In this document: in pieces, positions 10,797 to 21,063 of the stretch
Layout of the letters: every line of letters starts with the position of its first letter
Numbering within the stretch: position 1 is the stretch's first letter
Assembly (NCBI GenBank): GCA_030447505.1
Contig: JAUJOT010000003.1
Span: 62,001-126,000 of the forward strand
Reading direction: 5' to 3'
DNA length: 64,000 nucleotides
From: Solirubrobacteraceae bacterium
GTDB lineage: Bacteria; Actinomycetota; Thermoleophilia; Solirubrobacterales; Solirubrobacteraceae
Program-made: the position numbers and the translations under genes
Notes under the pieces: generated by a model
What the model saw: the letters and a program-made list of their open reading frames with translations, nothing else
Told to the model about the DNA's origin: nothing
Database searches by the model: none

Positions 10797-11309
10797 ATGG
10801 CAACCCCTCTCAACACGTCAAGCGCGAGCTTCGATGCGCTGTACCGCGACAGCGCACGCGACCTGTACGCCTACGTGCGCACGCTGCTCGGCGACGACGC
10901 GGCCGCCGAGGACGTCACGGCGCTCGCGTTCGAGCGCGCCTACCGGCGCCGTTCGAGCTTCGATGCGGGCCGCGGCAGCCAGCGCGGCTGGCTGTTCGGC
11001 ATCGCGAGAAACGCGGCGCTGGACGAGCTGCGCCGCCGCAAGCGCGCTGCGCCGCTCGTCGGCGAGCTGCCTGACGAGGGTGCGCCGGCACCCGAGGAGG
11101 AGGCCGACCTCGCGGTGCGCCGGACCACCGTCCGCGCCGCGCTCGCGGCGCTCGCGCCCCGCGACCGTGAGCTCGTCGCGCTGAAGTTCCACGGCGGGCT
11201 GACGAACGCCGAGCTCGCCGCCGTGCTGGGCACAAGCGAATCCAACGCCGGAACCCGAGTGCATCGGGCCGTCGCGAAGCTGAGGGAGGCCTGCAATGCG
11301 CCCGCGTGA
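10797..11309 (+). CDS. ECF-type RNA polymerase sigma factor
   Basis: FDALYRDSARDLYAYVRTLLGDDAAAEDVTALAFERAYRR ... GWLFGIARNAALDELRRRKR ... LAPRDRELVALKFHGGLTNAELAAVLG. Confidence 0.9.
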   Translation: MATPLNTSSASFDALYRDSARDLYAYVRTLLGDDAAAEDVTALAFERAYRRRSSFDAGRGSQRGWLFGIARNAALDELRRRKRAAPLVGELPDEGAPAPEEEADLAVRRTTVRAALAALAPRDRELVALKFHGGLTNAELAAVLGTSESNAGTRVHRAVAKLREACNAPA

Positions 11310-12390
11310 GACGTTGACCCCGGAGCAGGAGCGCGACCTCGAGGCGATCGACGGCGCGCTCGCCGGCGCTGCAGTCGAGTCGCAGCTGCGCGATCTCGAG
11401 GAGCTCGTGCTCGACGTGCGCGCCACCGCGCCGCAGATGAGCCCCGGCTTCGCCGCGCGCCTGGAGCACGAGCTGAGCGAGGGCTTCCCTGCGCCGCGCG
11501 AGCAGCCGTCGCGCGTGCGCCGGCCCGGCCGGCGCTGGCTGCTGCTGCCGGCCGTCGGCTCGCTCGCGGCGGTCGTCGTCGCGCTCGTGGTCGTGTTCGG
11601 CGACGGCGGCGATCAGCGGCCGCTCGGCGCTCGAGCCGAGCCTGCGCCGACCGCATCCTCGGCCGCCCGCGCGAGATCCACGCCGTCGGTCGACCTGAAT
11701 CGGTCGCAGCGAAAGGTCGAGCACAGCGCCTCGCTCGCGCTGCAGGCGCCCGAGGGCGGATTCGACAGCGCGACCGACGCGGTCAACGCGACCGTCGCTC
11801 GCTTCGGGGGGATCGTCGCCAGCGCGCAGATCGGTGCGAGCGACGCCGACGGCGGCGAGGCGACGTATGACCTGCGGATCCCGAGCGATCGCCTGAACCG
11901 CGCGCTCGCCGCACTGGCGCAGCTCGGCCACGTAACCGAGCGCAGCCAGAGCCTCGAGGACATCACGGGCTCGTTCGGCTCCGCGCAGGAGCGCCTGACC
12001 GACGCGCGCGCCGAGCGCCGCGGCCTGCTGCGCGCGCTCGAGCGCGCAACGACGCAGGCGCAGATCGACAGCCTGAAGGCGCAGCTGCGCGGCGTCGGCG
12101 GCCGGATCGGCAGGCTGAAGGGGCAGCTCGCATCGCTGCGCCGGCGCGCCGACCTGGCGACCGTCGGCCTCACGATCCGCAGCACCGGCGAGGCCGGCGA
12201 GACCGGTGGCGGAGCCTGGACGCCCGGCGACGCGGCGGGCGACGCGGTCCGCGTGCTCGAGGTCCTGGCGGGTGTCCTGCTGATCGCCCTCGCGCTGCTC
12301 GTGCCGGCCGGCCTGATCGTCGCCCTGATCGCGCTCGCCGTCCGCTTCGGCCGCCGCCGGCGCCGCGAAGCAGCGCTCGATCCGGCCTGA
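11296..12390 (+). CDS. Membrane protein with DUF4349-like domain; candidate anti-sigma partner
   Basis: 14-nt overlap with the sigma gene; cytosolic N-terminus, TM, RSQRKVEHSASLALQAP...YDLRIPSDRLNRALAALAQLGHVTERSQSLEDIT, C-terminal TM. Confidence 0.75.
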   Translation: MRPRETLTPEQERDLEAIDGALAGAAVESQLRDLEELVLDVRATAPQMSPGFAARLEHELSEGFPAPREQPSRVRRPGRRWLLLPAVGSLAAVVVALVVVFGDGGDQRPLGARAEPAPTASSAARARSTPSVDLNRSQRKVEHSASLALQAPEGGFDSATDAVNATVARFGGIVASAQIGASDADGGEATYDLRIPSDRLNRALAALAQLGHVTERSQSLEDITGSFGSAQERLTDARAERRGLLRALERATTQAQIDSLKAQLRGVGGRIGRLKGQLASLRRRADLATVGLTIRSTGEAGETGGGAWTPGDAAGDAVRVLEVLAGVLLIALALLVPAGLIVALIALAVRFGRRRRREAALDPA

Positions 12391-12480
12391 CGGCAGGCGG
12401 CGCCTCGCGCGGATCCCCGCCGCGCGAGCCGCCGCCGCGCCGGCGCTCGCGCCCCGCTGATCGCTCGCACTCGAGGCTTG

Positions 12481-12496
12481 TGTGCTATTGCTCACA
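12481..12496. promoter_or_regulatory. CRP/FNR-like palindrome TGTGC-TATTGC-TCACA just upstream of the crp-like ATG
   Basis: TGTG-N8-CACA dyad, 9/10 match to TGTGA-N6-TCACA. Confidence 0.6.
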
Positions 12497-12499
12497 CGA

Positions 12500-13195
12500 A
12501 TGGGGACGCGAGAGCAAGACGCGATCGAGCTGCTCTCGCACGTACCGGTCTTCGAGACGCTCGGTCCGACGGAGCTCACCCAGGTCGCCGCGGTGACCGT
12601 GCCGCGCTTCTTCGGCGCCGGCCACGTGATCTTCCGCGAGGGCGACCAGAGCGACACGTGCTACATCGTCCGCAGCGGCCATGCGCGCGCCGTGCGCGAG
12701 CACGGCGACGGGCGCAGCCTGACGCTCGCGCACTTCGGCCCCGGCGACATCTTCGGTGAGCTGGCGATGTTCGACGACGAGCGCCGCTCGGCGACCGTCG
12801 AGACGCTCGATCCCGTCGACGCGGTCGCGATCCTCGGCGCCGATATGCGCCGCCTGCTGCGCGAGCACCCGGAGATCTCCGTCAAGCTCGTCATCTCGCT
12901 CGGGCGCCGGCTGCGCGAGGCCAACGAGCGGATCGCGCGACAGTCCTTCCAGACCGTCCAGAGCCGCGTCGCGGGCGTCCTCGCGCATCTCGTCGTGCAG
13001 GCCCAGGCGGAGGGCGCGGGCGAGCGCGACGTGCTCGTGATCATCACCCAGTCCGACGTCGCCAGGCTCGCAGGCTCCTCGCGCGAGTCCGCCAGCCGCT
13101 TCCTCGCCGTTCTCGAGCGCGCCGGCGTCGTCACGCAGGGCCGCGGGCGCGTGACCGTCCACGACCCGGCGGCGCTGGAGGGCTACGTCTACTGA
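12500..13195 (+). CDS. Crp/Fnr-family transcriptional regulator
   Basis: cNMP-binding fold (IFREGDQSDTCYIVRSGHARA, GDIFGELAMFDDERRSATVETL) plus HTH (ITQSDVARLAGSSRESASRFLAVLERAGVV). Confidence 0.9.
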   Translation: MGTREQDAIELLSHVPVFETLGPTELTQVAAVTVPRFFGAGHVIFREGDQSDTCYIVRSGHARAVREHGDGRSLTLAHFGPGDIFGELAMFDDERRSATVETLDPVDAVAILGADMRRLLREHPEISVKLVISLGRRLREANERIARQSFQTVQSRVAGVLAHLVVQAQAEGAGERDVLVIITQSDVARLAGSSRESASRFLAVLERAGVVTQGRGRVTVHDPAALEGYVY

Positions 13196-13623
13196 TGGCG
13201 GTGACCGAGTTCTCCGCCGGCGGCGTGGTCGTCAACGGCGATCGGGAGATCGTCGTCATCGTGCCGACGCGCCGCGCGGCCGACGGGTCGCGGGTGCTCG
13301 CGCTGCCGAAGGGCCATCCCGACGGATCGGAGTCCTCCGCCGAGGCGGCGCTGCGCGAGGTGCGCGAGGAGGCCGGCGTCGAGGCCGAGATCGTCGGCCC
13401 GCTGGGCGAGGTGCGCTACTGGTATCAGCGCGGTGGCAGGCGGATCGCGAAGGTCGTCGAGTTCTTTCTGCTGCGCTACGTCTCGGGCGACGTCGGCGAC
13501 CACGATCACGAGGTCGAGCACGCCCGTTGGGTGCCGGCCGCGGAGGCCGTCAAGACGCTCACGTACGCCGGCGAGCGCGACATGGTGCGCGAGGCGCTGT
13601 CGCGCATCGAGCGTGGCTTGTAG
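13195..13623 (+). CDS. NUDIX hydrolase
   Basis: ATG overlaps stop of the crp-like gene; GHPDGSESSAEAALREVREEAGVEAEI matches Nudix box. Confidence 0.85.
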   Translation: MAVTEFSAGGVVVNGDREIVVIVPTRRAADGSRVLALPKGHPDGSESSAEAALREVREEAGVEAEIVGPLGEVRYWYQRGGRRIAKVVEFFLLRYVSGDVGDHDHEVEHARWVPAAEAVKTLTYAGERDMVREALSRIERGL

Positions 13624-13634
13624 TCTGCCCGGCT

Positions 13635-14033
13635 GTGCAGGTGCTCAACTTCTACTCGACGATCTTCGCCGACCAGCTCAAGCGCGGGCGCAAGACCGCC
13701 ACGATCCGCCTCGGCGACAAGTCGCACAAGTACCGCAAGAACCAGGCCGTGCTCGTGACGATCGGCTACCAGCACTCGCCCCGCGAGAAGGTCTTCATGG
13801 CGGTGATCGACAGCGTCGAGGTCAAGCGCGTCAAGGAGCTCTCGCCGCGCGACATCGAGCACGACAACCCCGAGTTCCGGCGCACCGAGGAGATGATCCA
13901 CTTCCTCGAGCAGATCTACGGCCGTGACGTCGGCGTCGAGGACACGGTCACGGTCGTGCGCTTCAGCCAGATCATCGAGAACCCACCCTCGATGACCGAG
14001 CGGCTGCACGGCATCGGCGGGGCGCAGAACTAG
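13635..14033 (+). CDS. ASCH-domain-like protein
   Basis: [42 protein letters not shown]. Confidence 0.6.
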   Translation: MQVLNFYSTIFADQLKRGRKTATIRLGDKSHKYRKNQAVLVTIGYQHSPREKVFMAVIDSVEVKRVKELSPRDIEHDNPEFRRTEEMIHFLEQIYGRDVGVEDTVTVVRFSQIIENPPSMTERLHGIGGAQN

Positions 14034-14114
14034 CGGCTCGGCTCGCGGGGCAGCCCCACCGGCGCTCGCCGAACGCGTGCGAGACGACCGCGTCGCCGAG
14101 ACGTGAAGAACCTG

Positions 14115-14141
14115 TTGGCACTCCTTCACCACGAGTGCCAA
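14115..14141. promoter_or_regulatory. CIRCE element 1 (HrcA operator)
   Basis: TTGGCACTC-N9-GAGTGCCAA perfect inverted repeat upstream of groES. Confidence 0.93.
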
Positions 14142-14162
14142 GTGCGCTAGAGTCAGAGCACG

Positions 14163-14189
14163 TTGGCACTCTGGCCGTGCGAGTGCCAA
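14163..14189. promoter_or_regulatory. CIRCE element 2 (HrcA operator)
   Basis: TTGGCACTC-N9-GAGTGCCAA perfect inverted repeat upstream of groES. Confidence 0.93.
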
Positions 14190-14221
14190 ATCACGTTCAC
14201 GAAGGCTCTGGAGGTCAACAC

Positions 14222-14512
14222 ATGAAGCTCAAGCCCCTGGGCGACCGGCTCATCGTGCGGGCGATCGAGGAGGAGGAGACCACAGCGAGTGGCCTCGTCC
14301 TGCCCGACACCGCGAAGGAGAAGCCGCAGAAGGGCAAGGTCATCGCCGTCGGTGACGGCAAGTTCGACGAGGACGGCGACAAGCGCATCCCGCTTGACGT
14401 GGCCGAGGGCGACGAGGTCCTCTACTCGAAGTACGGCGGCACGGAAATCAAGGTCGACGGCGAGGAGCTGCTCGTGCTCCGCGAGTCCGACGTTCTCGCC
14501 AAGATCCTTTAG
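14222..14512 (+). CDS. groES: Co-chaperonin GroES
   Basis: [44 protein letters not shown]. Confidence 0.97.
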   Translation: MKLKPLGDRLIVRAIEEEETTASGLVLPDTAKEKPQKGKVIAVGDGKFDEDGDKRIPLDVAEGDEVLYSKYGGTEIKVDGEELLVLRESDVLAKIL

Positions 14513-14530
14513 TCAGGAGACCAGATACGT

Positions 14531-16168
<1,638 letters not shown>

Positions 16169-16237
16169 GCAGCCTCTCGGCTCACTCTCCCGAGCCGAAG
16201 AGCAGGTGCTCGCCTCCACGAGGGCGAGTGGAACTAC

Positions 16238-16270
16238 AGAGGGCCCGGCGATCCGATCGCCGGGCCCTCT
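16238..16270. terminator. Strong hairpin downstream of groEL
   Basis: AGAGGGCCCGGCGAT-CCG-ATCGCCGGGCCCTCT, 15-bp perfect stem, 3-nt loop, no clear T tract. Confidence 0.75.
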
Positions 16271-16378
16271 CCCGTTCACCAGCGGCCTGCTCCGTCAGGC
16301 TGCACCTTGCTGGTGTCGTCTGTTGCGTGACAGCTCGATGAACGACGTTCGCAACCACGGTACGGTTGCGGCCCGCTC

Positions 16379-17704
16379 ATGAGCCACTCGCCCTCGTCTC
16401 TCCGGTCCCGACGCCGCCGCCTGGCCGTCGCGCTCGTGCTGCTCGGGCTCGCCACGGCCGCCCCCGCGCAGGCGGCGCGCTGGAAGCTCGAGTCGATCGG
16501 CGCCTCCAAGGGCGTCGCCGAGCTGCAGGATCTCGCGTTCGATGCGCAGGGCCGCGCGCTGCTGAGCTGGAACGGCATGTCGCGCGCTCGCGCGCCGCTG
16601 TTCGGCGGCCTCGCGACGCGCGACCCGTCCGGCGGCTGGCAGCGACCGTCCGACCTCGAGGGCATTCAGCGCACGACGGCGCAGATCCACCTCGTCGCGC
16701 CGGCGCGCGCGCTGCTCGTCGCGCACGAGGCCGCCACGAAGGCGAACCTGCGCCGGCTCGTCTTCGCCGAGGGCCGGTCCGACGGCCGCTTCGGCCCGCT
16801 CACCCCGCTTGACGACTTCGTCGGCACATTGTGGTCGGACGCCAACGCGGCGGGCGACGCGATCGTCGCGTGGACGGGCGAGCGCTCGCCGTTTCTGCGC
16901 GTCGCGGAGCGCGCGGCAGGCCAGCCGTTCGGCGCGGCGCGCGAGCTCGCCGTCGGCCGGAGCGCCGCCGTCGCGATCAACGCCCGTGGCGACCGCGTCC
17001 TCGCCTGGCGCGCCGGCCAGCGGCTCGCCGCCCGCGTTCGTCTCGCCGGCGGCGAGTGGGGCGACACCGTGCGCTTCGGCCGCATCAGGTCGGTTCAGAA
17101 CCTGCGGCTGACCGCGTTGATGGCCCGCAACGGGCGCGTCCTGCTGACGTGGGGCAGCGTCCGGCGCCCGTGCGGCGTGTCCGTCCGCGACGGCGCCGGC
17201 AGGTGGCGCTCACGAACACTGGAGCGTCGCTGCGGCCCGACCGGCGCCGGCGAGCGCCGCGCGCCGGTGCTGCCGGTCGCAGACGCCCGCGGCGCAACGT
17301 ACGTCGCGTGGACCGGCCGTACGCGCAGCGGTCGCCGCGCCGTCAAGCTCGCGCGCATCCGAGCCGGCGCATCGGCGAGACCGATCGTGCTGTCGCGCGA
17401 GCGCGGCGCGGTGCTCGACGACGTCGCCGCAGGACCGCGGCGCGCGCTGGCGGTCACGTACGCGGCCCCGCGGCCGACGCGGGCCAACCCGTTGCTCGTC
17501 GCGACGTTCGCCGCGCTGCGCGGCGGCGGCGGCGCGTTCGCGCGCGACCGGCTGACGCCGCATGGCTTCGTCGCGCGGCGCGGCAGCCGCGTCGCGTTTC
17601 ATCCCCTGACCGGCAAGCCTGTCGTCGCGCTGCCGTTTCTGATCGGGCTCGACGTCGCCGTCGGCGCCGCCGTCGGCCCTGCCGCGCCGATCGCAGCGCG
17701 GTGA
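16379..17704 (+). CDS. Hypothetical secreted repeat protein
   Basis: Signal peptide RRRLAVALVLLGLATAAPAQA followed by repeating beta-rich segments. Confidence 0.65.
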   Translation: MSHSPSSLRSRRRRLAVALVLLGLATAAPAQAARWKLESIGASKGVAELQDLAFDAQGRALLSWNGMSRARAPLFGGLATRDPSGGWQRPSDLEGIQRTTAQIHLVAPARALLVAHEAATKANLRRLVFAEGRSDGRFGPLTPLDDFVGTLWSDANAAGDAIVAWTGERSPFLRVAERAAGQPFGAARELAVGRSAAVAINARGDRVLAWRAGQRLAARVRLAGGEWGDTVRFGRIRSVQNLRLTALMARNGRVLLTWGSVRRPCGVSVRDGAGRWRSRTLERRCGPTGAGERRAPVLPVADARGATYVAWTGRTRSGRRAVKLARIRAGASARPIVLSRERGAVLDDVAAGPRRALAVTYAAPRPTRANPLLVATFAALRGGGGAFARDRLTPHGFVARRGSRVAFHPLTGKPVVALPFLIGLDVAVGAAVGPAAPIAAR

Positions 17705-19134
17705 CCGCGGGCGGGCTCATGCTGCGGCCGGCCGACGAGCTGGCCGACCTCGTGCGCACGCGAGAGCTGACCGCGCTCGAGCTCGTCGACGCGGCGCTCG
17801 AGCGCATCGCGGCGCTCGAGCCGCAGGTCAACGCGTTCGTCGACGTCGACGCCGAAGGAGCCCGCGCGGCCGCAGCGGCGATCGCCCCCGGCGAGGAGCG
17901 CCCGTTCGCGGGCGTGCCGATCGCGATCAAGAACAACCGCGCCGTGGCGGGCCGGCGCCTGACGCTCGGCGCAGCGTTGATGGGCGACTACACGCCCGGC
18001 CACGACCACAACGTCGTGCGCCGCCTGCGCGCCGCCGGCTTCGTGATCGTCGCCACGACGGCCCTGCCGGAGTGGGGCATCCTGCCCGTGACGGAGGGGC
18101 GGCGGCAGGGGCCGACCCGCAACCCCTGGGATCCGCAGCGCACGCCGGGGGGCTCGTCGGGCGGCTCGGCGGCCGCGGTCGCCGCCGCGATGGTGCCGCT
18201 CGCGCACGGCAACGACGGCGGCGGCTCACTGCGCATCCCGGCCGCCTGCTGCGGTCTCGTCGGCCTCAAGCCGCAGCGCGGGCGGATCTCGCTGGCCCCC
18301 GACGCCGGGGAGCAGTTCCTCGCCCAGGACGGCGTGCTGACCCGCACGGTGCGCGAGAGCGCCCTGCTGCTCGACGTGCTGGCCGGACCGGAGCCGGGCG
18401 ACGCGTCCTGGGCACCGCCGCCGTCGGAGCCCTTCGCGCGCTCTGCGGCGCGCGAGCCGGGCCGCCTGCGGATCGGCGTCGCGACGCTCATGCCGCTGCT
18501 CGAGGCGCAGCTTCACCCGGCCTGCGAGCGTGCGGCGCACGATGCGGCGGCGCTGCTTCGATCGCTCGGCCACGAGGTCGAGCAGGTCCAGCCACCATGG
18601 CACCGGCCCGGTCTGCTGCGGCTCTTCACACACGCGTTCGGGCCCGCGATCTGCTCGTCGATCGCTGCCGCCGGGCTGCTCGCGGGGCGCGATCCGCGCG
18701 CGGAGGACATGGAGCCGCTGAGCTGGGAGCTGTGGCAGACGTCAAAGCGCATCGACTCCGTCCAGGCCGAGCTCGCGCGCTATCAGCTGCAGGCCTTTGG
18801 ACGTGCGATCACGCGCTGGGCGGCGCCCTACGACGCGCTGCTGACGCCCGCGCTCGCCCAGCCGCCGCTGCCGATCGGCGCCCTCGATCCGTGCGGACCC
18901 GATCCCTGGGGCACCTTCGAGCGCTCCGGGCACTTCACGCCGTACACGGCGATCTCGAACGTCACCGGCTCGCCGGCGATCTCGCTGCCGCTGTACGCGC
19001 ACGAGGACGGGCTGCCGCTGGCCGTGCAGCTCATCGGCCGCCCGGCGCAGGAGGGCGCGCTGCTCGCGCTGGCGGCGCAGCTCGAAGCGGCGGCGCCGTG
19101 GCACGGCCGGCGTCCCGCGCTGGCGGCGTGCTGA
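17701..19134 (+). CDS. Amidase-signature-family amidase
   Basis: GTGA overlap with upstream gene; GVPIAIKNN, TRNPWDPQRTPGGSSGGSAAAVAAAMVPLAHGNDGGGSLRIPAACCGLVGLKPQRGRI. Confidence 0.93.
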   Translation: MTAGGLMLRPADELADLVRTRELTALELVDAALERIAALEPQVNAFVDVDAEGARAAAAAIAPGEERPFAGVPIAIKNNRAVAGRRLTLGAALMGDYTPGHDHNVVRRLRAAGFVIVATTALPEWGILPVTEGRRQGPTRNPWDPQRTPGGSSGGSAAAVAAAMVPLAHGNDGGGSLRIPAACCGLVGLKPQRGRISLAPDAGEQFLAQDGVLTRTVRESALLLDVLAGPEPGDASWAPPPSEPFARSAAREPGRLRIGVATLMPLLEAQLHPACERAAHDAAALLRSLGHEVEQVQPPWHRPGLLRLFTHAFGPAICSSIAAAGLLAGRDPRAEDMEPLSWELWQTSKRIDSVQAELARYQLQAFGRAITRWAAPYDALLTPALAQPPLPIGALDPCGPDPWGTFERSGHFTPYTAISNVTGSPAISLPLYAHEDGLPLAVQLIGRPAQEGALLALAAQLEAAAPWHGRRPALAAC

Positions 19135-19137
19135 CGG

Positions 19138-20034
19138 CTATACGCCGAGTACGTCGCCCATCGCGCGCGGCGTCACGCCAAGCCCCTCGGCGTCCGCGGT
19201 CCCGACCAGCGAGGTCATCGACACCTCGAGCAGCTCGGCCTCGTCCCAGGTCGCCGGCGCGCGCGACTTCATGAGGGCCTCGAGGACGCGCAGGACGCCG
19301 CTGACGAGCGGCGTCGGCACGTGGACGATCCGCCGCGCGCGCCCGGCGGAGCGCAGCACGAGCGCGACGATCTGCTCGTGCGAGAGCGTCTGCGGCCCGG
19401 CGAGCTCGAAGCGCTCGTTGCCGTTGCCGGAGTCGAACGCGGCCGGCTTCGCGGAGAGCGCCGCCATCACGCAGTCGGCGACGTCCTCGGCCCAGATCGG
19501 CTGGTAGAGCGCCTGCCCGTGCCCGCTGACCGGCATCACGGGCAGCAGCAGCGCCATCCGCTCGAGCAGCGTCATGAACATGTCGCCGGGCGCGTAGATC
19601 ATCGACGGCGCGAAGACCGTGTGACGCACGTCGGAGGCGAGCACGGCGCCCTCGGCGAGCGCCTTCGCGCGCAGAAAGCGCGTGCGGTCGTGGCGCTGCG
19701 CGCCGAGTGAGCTCATGAAGACGAAGTGCTCGACGCCCGCGCGCTCGGCGGCACGCACCATCCGCCAGGTGGCGATCCCGTTGAGCTCCTCGATCGAGCC
19801 GGCGGGCTGATCGCGGATCGCCGCCGCGAGGTGCACGACGGTCTTCACGCCGCGCATCGCGTTGCGAAACGAGGGCGGGTCGGCCAGGTCGCCGAGCGCG
19901 ATCTGGACGCGCACGCGCTCCGACCCGAGCCCCCGCGGGTCGCGCACGAGGCAACGGACCGGCTCGGCGGAAGCGGTCAGGCGGCGCAGCAGCGCACGTC
20001 CGACGCAACCCGTGGCACCGGTCAGCAGGAGCAC
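19138..20034 (-). CDS. NAD(P)-dependent epimerase/dehydratase, NmrA/NDUFA9-like
   Basis: LLLTGATGCVGRALLRRL ... VKTVVHLAAAIRD ... FVFMSSLGA; GTG start. Confidence 0.85.
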   Translation of the reverse strand: MLLLTGATGCVGRALLRRLTASAEPVRCLVRDPRGLGSERVRVQIALGDLADPPSFRNAMRGVKTVVHLAAAIRDQPAGSIEELNGIATWRMVRAAERAGVEHFVFMSSLGAQRHDRTRFLRAKALAEGAVLASDVRHTVFAPSMIYAPGDMFMTLLERMALLLPVMPVSGHGQALYQPIWAEDVADCVMAALSAKPAAFDSGNGNERFELAGPQTLSHEQIVALVLRSAGRARRIVHVPTPLVSGVLRVLEALMKSRAPATWDEAELLEVSMTSLVGTADAEGLGVTPRAMGDVLGV

Positions 20035-20098
20035 GGCTGGATACTATGTCCGCCCGGCCGGACCCCTGACACCACGCAAGCGAAGGAACGAACTCTTC

Positions 20099-20365
20099 AT
20101 GGCCTACGTCATCGCGGAGCCCTGCATCGGCACGAAGGACAACTCCTGCGTCGAGGTATGCCCCGTCGACTGCATCCATCCCACGACCGACGAGCCCGAC
20201 TACGACAAGGTCGAGATGCTCTACATCGACCCGGAGGAGTGCATCGACTGCGATGCCTGCGTCGAGGCCTGCCCGGTCGATGCGTGCTTCGCCGAGGATC
20301 AGCTCCCGGACGAGTGGGCGCACTTCACGCAGGCCAACGCCGACTACTTCAAGCAGCAGGTGTAG
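20099..20365 (+). CDS. fdxA: Ferredoxin, 7Fe/4Fe-4S type
   Basis: MAYVIAEPCIGTKDNSCVEVCPVDCIHP ... YIDPEECIDCDACVEACPVDACF. Confidence 0.93.
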   Translation: MAYVIAEPCIGTKDNSCVEVCPVDCIHPTTDEPDYDKVEMLYIDPEECIDCDACVEACPVDACFAEDQLPDEWAHFTQANADYFKQQV

Positions 20366-20537
20366 CAGCCGCACCGGCGCCGGGCGACCCGCTCCTCGAC
20401 GCCGCGGCTCACGTCGCGGCGTTGTTCGTCAAGCGCCTGCCGTCGCACGGAACGCCGAGACGCGTCCGGAGCCTGCATTCCGATCGATTGGGGTAATGTC
20501 GGTCGTGATTAGGCTATATACGAGGAGGCATGACCGA

Positions 20538-21029
20538 ATGAGCGTCACCGACGAACTGATCGAGAACGCCAAGAGCTACGCGGCGGGATTCGACAAGGCC
20601 GACCTGCCGATGCCCCCCGGGCGCAAGATCGCGATCGTCGCGTGCATGGACGCCCGCCTGAACCCGTACGGCCTGCTGGGCCTGCAGGAGGGCGACGCCC
20701 ACGTGATCCGCAACGCCGGCGGCGTGATCACCGACGACGAGATCCGGTCGCTGGCGATCTCGCAGCGCCTGCTCGGCACGGAGGAGATCGTCCTCATCCA
20801 CCACACGGACTGCGGCATGCTGACGTTCACCGACGACGAGTTCAAGCGCTCGATCCAGGACGAGACCGGCATCAAGCCCGAGTGGGCGGCCGAGGCCTTC
20901 GCGGACCTCGAGGAGGACGTGCGCCAGTCCGTCGCGCGCGTGAAGGCGAGCCCGTTCATTCCCAAGAAGGACTCCGTGCGCGGGTTCGTCTACGAGGTCG
21001 AGAGCGGCAACCTGCGCGAGGTCACGTAG
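20538..21029 (+). CDS. Beta-carbonic anhydrase-like protein
   Basis: IAIVACMDARLNPYGLLGLQEGDAHVIRNAGGVITDD ... IVLIHHTDCGM. Confidence 0.9.
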   Translation: MSVTDELIENAKSYAAGFDKADLPMPPGRKIAIVACMDARLNPYGLLGLQEGDAHVIRNAGGVITDDEIRSLAISQRLLGTEEIVLIHHTDCGMLTFTDDEFKRSIQDETGIKPEWAAEAFADLEEDVRQSVARVKASPFIPKKDSVRGFVYEVESGNLREVT

Positions 21030-21063
21030 CGTTTCTCCGTCCGGCGACGTCACACGCGCGTGA

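Noticed and set aside
16236-16272. groEL-downstream hairpin as a novel palindromic element
   Set aside because: Position right after groEL and 3-nt loop fit an ordinary terminator.
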